A stretch of DNA of 33,411 nt, taken from positions 1 to 33,411 of the forward strand of contig JALWGH010000185.1 in NCBI GenBank assembly GCA_027013735.1. Reading direction: 5' to 3'. Numbering within the stretch: position 1 is the stretch's first letter; each line of letters starts with the position of its first letter. The stretch comes from Melioribacteraceae bacterium. Lineage in GTDB: Bacteria; Bacteroidota; Ignavibacteria; Ignavibacteriales; Melioribacteraceae. The position numbers and the translations under genes are program-made. The notes below the pieces were generated by a model. That model searched no databases. It was not told the DNA's origin and saw nothing but the letters and a program-made list of their open reading frames with translations. Shown piece after piece: positions 24,134-30,874 of this stretch.

Positions 24134-26191
24134 TCACGAAAATATTAGTCTGAAAACACTTCCCTTATTCTTTTTGCTTTCAACCTCAAGTTTGATATTG
24201 TTAATTTCGCAATACTTTTTAACGAGCGCAAGCCCCATTCCGATTCCACCTGTCATGTTGCTTTCGTAAACATCAATTGAAAAAGGTTTAAAAATATTTT
24301 GCATAAATTCTTCCGACATTCCTATTCCGGTATCCTTAACCTCGGAAACAACGTGCCCGTCTTTTACAAAAAGGGTTACTTCAACGCTTCCTTCGGGTGT
24401 GTATTTTATTGCGTTGTCAATAAGGTTTAAGTAAATATTTCTCAAAGAATTAATATCACCTTGAACTGAAACGTTTTCTGCTTCATTGTTAATTTTAAAA
24501 CGCAAGCCTTTTCTTTCTGCTTCGGGTTTTAATTTCTGAAATACTTCAAGAATAACCTCCTCAAACAAATCAATGTAATCAATTACAGGTTTGTAATCGC
24601 CAAGTTCTATTTCGGCGTAATTTAGCACAAGCTCGGTGTTCCGCATTATTCGGATTCCGTTTTTCTGTAAATTCTGAAGAATATAATTGACTTCCCCATC
24701 TTCCTCCGCAGACATATATTTCAGTAAGAGTTTACCGTATTTAAGCGAGGATTTAACAGGTACTTCAATTTCCTGATAAATCTGTTTAAGGAATCTTCCT
24801 TTCATTGCGTCGGCGGCTTCGGCTCTTTCTTTTGCTTCTTTTAATAATTTCTTTGCTTTCACCTCCTCTGTAATGTCTTTCTGAATTGCCAAAAAGCCAA
24901 TTATTTCGCCGTCGGAAATAATAGGCGAAGCCGATGCGGCTACGGTAATTAACTTACCGTCTTTGGTTTTGTTTACAATTTCTCCCGTAAATGTCTCTTT
25001 GCTAAGCAAAGTATTCCAAAGTTTTTCGTAAACTTTTGGGGGATGTTTGCCTGATTTTAATATCCTTGGAGTTTTACCAAGCACTTCCTTGGGCTCGTAG
25101 CCGTAAAGTTTCTGAAAACCTTGATTTACAAAGTCAATTTTGCCGTCAATATCCGTAATAAATACCGCTTCTTCTAACTTTTCTATTCCAAGCTTTAATT
25201 TGAATAATTCTTCCTCTTTAGCCTTTAATTCGGTAATGTCAACGTTGTACTCAATAAGTTGAATGAGTTCGCCCGATTCGTCAAAGACAGGATAACCGTA
25301 AATCCGGAAGATTTTTTCAGCGCCTAATTTATCCCGATGTTTATGTTCAACCACACTGGGCTTGCCGGTCTCTTTTGCAATTTTTAATGGACAGGGGTAA
25401 TTTTCTCCACTGCACGGCTCAGGTAATCCGTGAGTTTCCCAATGGCAGTAGATTTTGTTCCGCCCTATTTCCAATTGGGACGCTGGATTTGCGTAAACTA
25501 TTGAATAATCAAGGGCATCTATTACATAAAAAGGATTTGTTACTGTTTTCATTACTTTTTCAAGGAAGTCGCTTTTCTCACGTGTTTCTTTTTCCAGCTC
25601 TTTTCTTTTTCTAACTTCTTCTTGAAGGTCATCATAAGCTTTTCTTAACTCCTGGTTTTTATTATTTAAACTTTCTAATGTTCTTTTTCTGACGAGATAT
25701 TCTTTGTTGAGTATTAAAAGTAGGATGCTCGAAGCAGTAATAATTACTAACAAAACAAAAAACAGGTATAAAGTATTGATGTAAAGATATTCCGTGGTAA
25801 ATGTAATGGTTAATATTGCTTTGCCCCTGTAAGAATAATGTATTGAAATTTTCTTTTTTAGGTAATGCTCGGGATCTTTTATGTTTGTTTTTTGAAATAT
25901 AACAAACTTATTTTTTGAAACTAACGAAATACTAGCGCAAGAATGTTTTTTTATAAGCATATATTTATTCAAATAAGAACGGGCTCCTGTGTAATCACCC
26001 TTTTGTAAATAATCTTTTAATGTTACTATTACAATTGAAAGATTAGTATTAAAATTTTTTGCAGCCTTTTTCTTTTGTAGATTAAAATAATAAAATAAAG
26101 TTCCCCCACCTACTAACACTTGAAAAAAAATGAGTCCCCAAACTATAAGCCTGCTTTTTTCTTTTTGCAATATTTTTTTTAGACTAAACAT
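24134..26191 (-). CDS. Membrane PAS sensor kinase lacking the phospho-acceptor His (pseudo-histidine kinase)
   Basis: A 685-residue inner-membrane protein: helix 1 (about 14-36), an external domain of about 100 residues, helix 2 (about 138-161), a coiled coil (163-207), PAS A (about 208-322, with Cys249, Cys260 and Cys267), PAS B (about 330-442), a DHp-like helix pair and a HATPase domain. In the DHp helix the usual SHEIRTPLN reads YQEIEVPVK, so His is Gln473 (codon CAG at 24773-24775). The R-T pair after it is also lost. The ATP site looks intact: NLIDNAIKYT, DTGIGM, GGIGMGLAL. It cannot autophosphorylate at the normal position, but may bind ATP and pair with the downstream kinase. It begins 8 bases after the PhnD-like gene. 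Confidence 0.9.
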   Translation of the reverse strand: MFSLKKILQKEKSRLIVWGLIFFQVLVGGGTLFYYFNLQKKKAAKNFNTNLSIVIVTLKDYLQKGDYTGARSYLNKYMLIKKHSCASISLVSKNKFVIFQKTNIKDPEHYLKKKISIHYSYRGKAILTITFTTEYLYINTLYLFFVLLVIITASSILLLILNKEYLVRKRTLESLNNKNQELRKAYDDLQEEVRKRKELEKETREKSDFLEKVMKTVTNPFYVIDALDYSIVYANPASQLEIGRNKIYCHWETHGLPEPCSGENYPCPLKIAKETGKPSVVEHKHRDKLGAEKIFRIYGYPVFDESGELIQLIEYNVDITELKAKEEELFKLKLGIEKLEEAVFITDIDGKIDFVNQGFQKLYGYEPKEVLGKTPRILKSGKHPPKVYEKLWNTLLSKETFTGEIVNKTKDGKLITVAASASPIISDGEIIGFLAIQKDITEEVKAKKLLKEAKERAEAADAMKGRFLKQIYQEIEVPVKSSLKYGKLLLKYMSAEEDGEVNYILQNLQKNGIRIMRNTELVLNYAEIELGDYKPVIDYIDLFEEVILEVFQKLKPEAERKGLRFKINNEAENVSVQGDINSLRNIYLNLIDNAIKYTPEGSVEVTLFVKDGHVVSEVKDTGIGMSEEFMQNIFKPFSIDVYESNMTGGIGMGLALVKKYCEINNIKLEVESKKNKGSVFRLIFS

Positions 26192-26199
26192 TATTAAAA

Positions 26200-27042
26200 T
26201 TACTTCATATATTCTCTTAAAACGTCATAATTCTTGTCGTTCGCAGGTTCTATTCCCGTTGCTTCCGAGTTTATTGATTTCAAAACATTTAAGCCTTCCT
26301 TGGTTTTATTCAGGTCAAAAAATGCTTGTTGTATTTTGCGAAAAAACTTATTAGGCATAGTCCTTTTAACCAAGAACAAATGCTCAGGCATTAGAGGAGT
26401 TGTCGCAATTACTTTTATTGCATTGTTTTTGAATCTGTTGTAAACTTCTTCTTTAACCGCCCCCGCGTCATAGTCTCCGGCAAGAATTCCGTAAACCACA
26501 TTCTCGTGGGTTCCAACAAAATTGTAGTATTTTAAAGAACTTAATTTTACTCCTGCTTTTAGCAGCATTTTCTTAGGGACAATAAATCCCATCGTAGATT
26601 CTTTTTGTACAAAAGCAAAGGATTTGCCAATTAAATCTTTTATTGAAAATATTGGTGCATCTTTAGAAGCAATAATTTTTCCCCTAAAGAATGGCTTACC
26701 GTTAACATCCAAAGTCCCCACTGTCTTTTGATAGCCATATTCATTTAGAAGTAAAACGTATTCGGAGGGACCAACAAATGCAATATCAACTTTATTTAAT
26801 CCGATACTTTTAATATGGTTTGCATAAGAGTAGCCAATTTTAATAATTATTCCTCTTTTTAATTTTTTAGAAAGGTAAATTCTTAAAGGCGAGAATCTTT
26901 TAATAATTTCTTTTCTTGACAGATAGGGATGAATGCCAAAAACAAGGTAATCCTGAGCCGTAGTGGTTGTAAACCCCAATAAAATCAGAGTTAAAACAAG
27001 AATGCTTTTTTTAAAACCACGTTTCGGCTTGACAGGCATCAT
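26200..27042 (-). CDS. PhnD-like periplasmic substrate-binding protein
   Basis: A 280-residue exported protein of the phosphate/phosphite/phosphonate-binding (PhnD) family. After a basic stretch and signal (SILVLTLILLGFTTTTAQ) come DYLVFGIHPYLSRKEIIKRF, the ligand-loop part VDIAFVGPSEYVLL and the lobe-two part GDYDAGAVKEEVYNRF, all characteristic. ATG 27042 is chosen because a promoter places the transcript start at about 27081, which excludes an upstream TTG at 27090. No permease or ATPase gene follows; instead two sensor kinases do. It is therefore probably a sensory co-receptor that presents a ligand to the membrane kinase rather than a transport component. PhnD-family ligands are diverse, so phosphonate is not assured. 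Confidence 0.87.
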   Translation of the reverse strand: MMPVKPKRGFKKSILVLTLILLGFTTTTAQDYLVFGIHPYLSRKEIIKRFSPLRIYLSKKLKRGIIIKIGYSYANHIKSIGLNKVDIAFVGPSEYVLLLNEYGYQKTVGTLDVNGKPFFRGKIIASKDAPIFSIKDLIGKSFAFVQKESTMGFIVPKKMLLKAGVKLSSLKYYNFVGTHENVVYGILAGDYDAGAVKEEVYNRFKNNAIKVIATTPLMPEHLFLVKRTMPNKFFRKIQQAFFDLNKTKEGLNVLKSINSEATGIEPANDKNYDVLREYMK

Positions 27043-27087
27043 TTTCTCACTTCCAAGATTTCCTTGAATTTCTTTAACAACTCGAAA

Positions 27088-27119
27088 CAAAATTATGGAA
27101 TCGAGTAGATAAATTCAAA
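27088..27119 (-). promoter_or_regulatory. Bacteroidota-type promoter of the PhnD-kinase operon
   Basis: On the minus strand, TTTG (27116-27119), 20 bases, then TAATTTTG (27088-27095), an exact fit to TTTG-N19-21-TAnnTTTG. Start site about 27081, leader about 39 bases. Confidence 0.7.
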
Positions 27120-27190
27120 TCCTTTACGAAATAAAATTTTATTTTTGCTGATTTTAAGAGAAGGGAGAAGTCAAACGTGGGAAGTAAGCA

Positions 27191-27413
27191 ATCCAATTGT
27201 CCATTCATCCATGCATCCAATCATCCAGCGCTGTAAAATTTTCCACTTTCAATTTTCAATTAAATAAGTCTTAAGTAACGCGTGACGAGTCTTAAGTCTC
27301 TGTTCACTGTTATCTGTTCTCTGAATAGTCCTAACGTCTTACTTCTAGCGTCTCGCGTCTAGCGAAAGACACCTGTCGCGGCGTAGCCCGAACAAAGTGA
27401 GGGCGAAGACGGA
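27191..27413. repeat. Second copy of the repeat mosaic
   Basis: The 444-base gap between the PhnD-like and hisN genes holds an ATCC-rich stretch whose first 20 bases (27191-27210) match 17596-17615 in reverse complement at 19 of 20, one copy of the 25-base unit (27300-27324, one mismatch to 17661-17685), a stretch sharing CTAACGTCTT with 18028-18037, and one hairpin unit (27375-27413). GGAT-type, 25-base and hairpin modules come in the same order as upstream of gatB. No gene is seen in the rest of the gap. Confidence 0.7.
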
Positions 27414-27486
27414 TTTCTTATTTCTCGTTTCTTCTTTCTTATATTTAACGCCAATTAAGAACTCGCACCAGAAAAGGCAGCATCAA

Positions 27487-28260
27487 TTAGTTCAAAATTT
27501 GAATTATCTTCCCGTGAATTCCCGGAGCTGCTGCAATTGTACTGTCCCCTTTAACCGGGTCTCTACCTTCGTAATCGGTAATTATTCCGCCTGCACCTTT
27601 AATGATAGGAATTAACGGGAGCAAATCCCATGGGGACATTATCGGGTCAATCATTGCGTCCGCCCGACCCGTGGCAAGCAAATAGTAGCCGTAAGAATTC
27701 CCCCAAGTCCTGTAAAGACGGACTTCTCTAATTAATTTTTCAAACTTTTTGCCGTTCTTGTACTTGTAAACATTCAAGTGGTCTGTTGTTAAGAGCAAAG
27801 CTTTGTTTAAAGAATCACATTGCCTAACCGTTGTTTTAATACCGTTTAATTCGCAAGTAAAATTATCTCCTATTAAAAGTTCTTCCAAAACAGGTTGATT
27901 AATTACTCCCAAAACAGGCTTGCCGTTTTTCAGCAGTGCAATCAATGTGCCGAAAGTAATCATCTTCGCAATAAAGCTTTTTGTCCCGTCAATCGGGTCT
28001 AAAACCCAAGTGTACTCCGAGCCGGTTTCCTTTTTACCAAACTCTTCTCCGATTATTCCGTGATTAGGAAAATGTTTTTCAATCAAATTACGGATTAACT
28101 CTTCCGCTTTTCTGTCTGCAGCCGTAACGGGGGTCGAATCGTCTTTTGTTTGTACGCTCAAATCACTGAAGAAATAAGGTTTAATAACTCTGCCGCTTTC
28201 CAACGCAAGGTGTTCGGCAAATTTTTTAAATTCTTTTAACTCTTCTTTTGTAACAGTCAT
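27487..28260 (-). CDS. hisN: Inositol-monophosphatase-family phosphatase, HisN-type histidinol phosphatase
   Basis: A 257-residue Mg-dependent phosphatase. Metal-site motifs are in place: STPVTAADRKAEELI, GEEFG (residues 71-75), DPIDGTKSF (from Asp88) and the later SPWDLLP. The section GTLIALLKNGKPVLGVINQP and the overall length agree best with the HisN type that dephosphorylates L-histidinol phosphate in His synthesis. SuhB/CysQ-type activity is the main alternative, since the family is hard to split by eye and no other his gene is in the window. It is cytosolic, and transcribed divergently from tsaC with a promoter whose -7 box lies 21 bases before the start codon. Confidence 0.82.
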   Translation of the reverse strand: MTVTKEELKEFKKFAEHLALESGRVIKPYFFSDLSVQTKDDSTPVTAADRKAEELIRNLIEKHFPNHGIIGEEFGKKETGSEYTWVLDPIDGTKSFIAKMITFGTLIALLKNGKPVLGVINQPVLEELLIGDNFTCELNGIKTTVRQCDSLNKALLLTTDHLNVYKYKNGKKFEKLIREVRLYRTWGNSYGYYLLATGRADAMIDPIMSPWDLLPLIPIIKGAGGIITDYEGRDPVKGDSTIAAAPGIHGKIIQILN

Positions 28261-28276
28261 TGCTTTTTCTTTCCTT

Positions 28277-28308
28277 TTTACAAAGTTAAAATCCTTTGAG
28301 TATATTTG
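28277..28308 (+). promoter_or_regulatory. Promoter of tsaC
   Basis: TTTA (28277-28280), 20 bases, TATATTTG (28301-28308): a full -7 match with a one-base deviation at -33. The start site is about 28315, so the leader is only about 14 bases and has no ribosome site. Confidence 0.6.
28281..28288 (-). promoter_or_regulatory. -7 element of hisN
   Basis: TAACTTTG on the minus strand matches TAnnTTTG; the -33 region (TTGG) is weak. It lies inside the spacer of the tsaC promoter, so the two divergent promoters overlap and probably compete. Confidence 0.5.
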
Positions 28309-28328
28309 CCAATAAATTTTGATTTTAA

Positions 28329-29291
28329 ATGAACGTTTACAAAGCCACAGAAGAAAATATTAAAGCAGCAGCGGAAATAATTAAGTCCGGCGGGCTGGTT
28401 GCTTTCCCTACCGAAACCGTTTACGGCTTGGGCGCTAACGGCTTAAACGAGATTGCGGTTGCAAAAATATTCGAAGCAAAGCAACGCCCTACTTTTAATC
28501 CGTTAATTCTGCACATTGCTTCTTTTGAGCAAATTAACCTAATAGCCGAAGCGGAAAACAAAATTGCCAAAGAATTAATTAAAATATTTTGGCCGGGACC
28601 ATTAACGCTTGTTTTGAAGAAGAAAAAGATTGTGCCGGAAATCGTAACCGCCGGAAATACCACCGTTGCCGTGAGAATGCCTGCAAATAAGGTTGCGCGG
28701 AAATTAATTGAATACTCCGGCGTGCCTGTTGCAGCACCAAGTGCAAATGCTTTCGGGTTTCTAAGTCCCACAACCGCCGAGCACGTAGCTAACCAATTGG
28801 GAAACAAAGTGGAAATGATTCTTGACGGCGGAAGCACTGAAATAGGAATAGAATCAACAATAATCGAAATTTCCGACGAAGGAATTTTCTTATTGCGTCC
28901 GGGCGGTTTGCCGGTTGAAGAAATTGAAAAAATCACAGGAAAATTAAAAACAAAAACGGAGACTCAAAAACCCAACTCTCCCGGTCAACTTCCTTTCCAC
29001 TACTCTCCCAAAATTCCATTGAGATTTTTCGAAAGTGTAAAAGAGGAAGAAATTTCAGGAAAGAAAAAAGCGGCATTGTTTTTCTGCAAAATAAAAAACG
29101 AGGAGGAATTTGTTTCGGTTAAATGCCTTTCGTGCAAAGGAGATTTAAGAGAAGCGGCGGCGAATTTGTTTTCATTCCTGCACGAGTTGGAAGCCTCCGG
29201 CGCGGAAATTATTCTGGCGGAAAAGCCTCCCGCAGAAGGGCTCGGCGTTGCTATTCTGGACAGGCTCACAAGAGCTTCGCGTAGGTATTAG
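28329..29291 (+). CDS. tsaC: L-threonylcarbamoyladenylate synthase (TsaC/Sua5)
   Basis: A 320-residue enzyme that makes threonylcarbamoyl-AMP from Thr, bicarbonate and ATP for the t6A37 modification of ANN-decoding tRNAs. Residues 1-200 are the YrdC domain: SGGLVAFPTETVYGLGAN, KQRPTFNPLILHI, WPGPLTLVL, VAVRMPAN and PVAAPSANAFGFLSPT. A linker (PGQLPFHYSPKIP) leads to the C-terminal Sua5 domain (about 225-320), so this is the long Sua5-type rather than the short YrdC-type. It is convergent with the decarboxylase gene, 4 bases apart at their stops. Confidence 0.95.
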   Translation: MNVYKATEENIKAAAEIIKSGGLVAFPTETVYGLGANGLNEIAVAKIFEAKQRPTFNPLILHIASFEQINLIAEAENKIAKELIKIFWPGPLTLVLKKKKIVPEIVTAGNTTVAVRMPANKVARKLIEYSGVPVAAPSANAFGFLSPTTAEHVANQLGNKVEMILDGGSTEIGIESTIIEISDEGIFLLRPGGLPVEEIEKITGKLKTKTETQKPNSPGQLPFHYSPKIPLRFFESVKEEEISGKKKAALFFCKIKNEEEFVSVKCLSCKGDLREAAANLFSFLHELEASGAEIILAEKPPAEGLGVAILDRLTRASRRY

Positions 29292-29295
29292 CTTT

Positions 29296-30759
29296 TTACA
29301 AAAACTCCCCGAGTTTCTTTTCGTAAAAATCGTTAATAATTTTCCACGCTTTTTTAACGCCGTCCTCGTTGTGCCTTATTCCCGAAACAACAAAACGCAA
29401 AGAGAAAACTCCATTTAAAACCGTGTGCGAAATAAAAATCCGTCCGTCGGAGTTTACCGCGTTCATTAACTCAAGATTGAATTTGTCGGTTGTTTCTTCG
29501 TCCAACTTGTGGTGCTTGGCGCGGAAGCAAACCGTGGAAAAAGGAACAGGCGCGAGTTTTTCAAAGCGGTCGCTTCTTTCCACCCATTCCTCAAACAGCC
29601 TTGCCAGCCTGATGTGTTCCCGGAGTCTTGCCCGGAGTCCTTCCACCCCGAAGTAACGAAAGATGAACCACAACTTAAGAGAACGAAACCGCCTGCCCAA
29701 TTGAATTCCGTAATCCATGTAGTTGGTAACTTTTTCGTCTTTGTCTGTTTTTAAATATTCAGGTACGAGGCTAAAGGCGTCCTTCAAATGTTTAAAATCA
29801 CGGACAAAAAACACGCTCAAGTCAATCGGCGTAAATAACCATTTGTGCGGATTGATTACAATCGAATCGGCTTTTTCCATTCCCTCGAAATATTTGCGAA
29901 ACTCGGGCAGCATTGCTGTTACTCCGGCGTAAGCGGCATCAACGTGCAGCCAGAGATTTTCTTCCTGGCAAATTCCCGCAATTTCGTTTACGGGATCAAT
30001 GCTTGTTGTGGAAGTTGTGCCGACCGTTGCCACAACGCAGAAAGGAGTTTTGCCGTTTTTCTTGTCTTCGGCAATTGCTTCTTTGAGCAAGTCCGTCCGC
30101 ATCTCGAAATTTTCGTTTACGGGAATCTTACGTACGTTTTCCAAACCAATCCCTGTTGTAATTGCTCCTTTCTCGATTGAAGAATGAGCCTGCTCGGAAA
30201 TGTAAATAGTTAAAGGGCAGAGCTCCTGCCGTCCGGCCATTCCTTTTTCCCGAATGTTTAATCCTTTCAGCCTTTCCCGCGCGGCAACAATTGCATGCAT
30301 CGAGCTTACGGAGGCAGTGTCGTAAATGATTCCCCGGAAAGTTTCGGGCAGTTTAATCTCCCGCCTGAACCAATCCAAAACAACTTCCTCCAACTCAGCC
30401 GAAGCGGGGGAAGTTTTCCAAAGCATTCCGTTTTGGTTTAGCGCCGCGGAGAAAAGCTCGGCAATAATTCCGGGAGCGCTGGATGTCGAATTAAAATAAG
30501 CGTGAAATCCCGGGTGGTTCCAATGCGTAGCAGCGGGAAGGATTTTTTCCCGAAAATCTTTGAATATTTTTTCGAATTCTTCTCCTTCTTCAGGCGGTAA
30601 TGGGGGCAAATTCCGTTTTAATTCTCCCTCTTCAATCCACGGCAGGACGGGGTAGTCTTCAATTTCTTCAAAATAATCGGCAACAGTATTTGCCGCTTCA
30701 ATTAGTCTTTCCCTAAGTTCTGAGGGAGACATATCGCCAAAAGATTTTTGCTTGTTCAA
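29296..30759 (-). CDS. PLP-dependent group II decarboxylase (aromatic amino acid/glutamate type)
   Basis: A 487-residue enzyme of the DDC/Gad family. PLP contacts: His192 in SEQAHSS, Asp274 in HVDAAYAG and the Schiff-base Lys306 in INPHKWLF. The early part GDMSPSELRERL and HPGFHAYF are usual for aromatic-L-amino-acid decarboxylases, so a tyrosine, tryptophan or phenylalanine substrate is more likely than glutamate, but not certain. The start codon is TTG 30759; ATG 30732 is an alternative, though it would remove the conserved FGD before MSPSEL. The product would be a trace amine and CO2. It is divergent from proS with a perfect palindrome between them. Confidence 0.9.
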   Translation of the reverse strand: MNKQKSFGDMSPSELRERLIEAANTVADYFEEIEDYPVLPWIEEGELKRNLPPLPPEEGEEFEKIFKDFREKILPAATHWNHPGFHAYFNSTSSAPGIIAELFSAALNQNGMLWKTSPASAELEEVVLDWFRREIKLPETFRGIIYDTASVSSMHAIVAARERLKGLNIREKGMAGRQELCPLTIYISEQAHSSIEKGAITTGIGLENVRKIPVNENFEMRTDLLKEAIAEDKKNGKTPFCVVATVGTTSTTSIDPVNEIAGICQEENLWLHVDAAYAGVTAMLPEFRKYFEGMEKADSIVINPHKWLFTPIDLSVFFVRDFKHLKDAFSLVPEYLKTDKDEKVTNYMDYGIQLGRRFRSLKLWFIFRYFGVEGLRARLREHIRLARLFEEWVERSDRFEKLAPVPFSTVCFRAKHHKLDEETTDKFNLELMNAVNSDGRIFISHTVLNGVFSLRFVVSGIRHNEDGVKKAWKIINDFYEKKLGEFL

Positions 30760-30806
30760 CTTTCACACCAAATTGTTTGAGATTTTTCTATCGTAAAATA
30801 AGCAAA

Positions 30807-30822
30807 GCAAATTTAAATTTGC
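30807..30822. promoter_or_regulatory. Perfect 16-base palindrome between decarboxylase and proS genes
   Basis: GCAAATTTAAATTTGC is fully self-complementary and lies in the 115-base divergent promoter region, overlapping the -33 area proposed for proS. It may be an operator or the paired edges of two promoters. Confidence 0.45.
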
Positions 30823-30842
30823 GCTCCCCTTTATTATCTTTA
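30812..30842 (+). promoter_or_regulatory. Possible promoter of proS
   Basis: TTTA (30812-30815), 19 bases, TATCTTTA (30835-30842): each element is one base off the Bacteroidota pattern. The start site would be about 30849, 26 bases before ATG 30875. Confidence 0.4.
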
Positions 30843-30874
30843 CGGTTTATTTTTCAATTAATTTATACGGCACA

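Noticed and set aside
24134-26191. The kinase as a sequencing error hiding a normal His
   Set aside because: Besides Gln473, the following residues (EVPVK in place of RTPLN) also differ, which a single base error cannot explain.
27043-27090. TTG start for the PhnD-like protein
   Set aside because: It would lie upstream of the predicted transcript start (about 27081) and put 16 polar residues ahead of the signal peptide.
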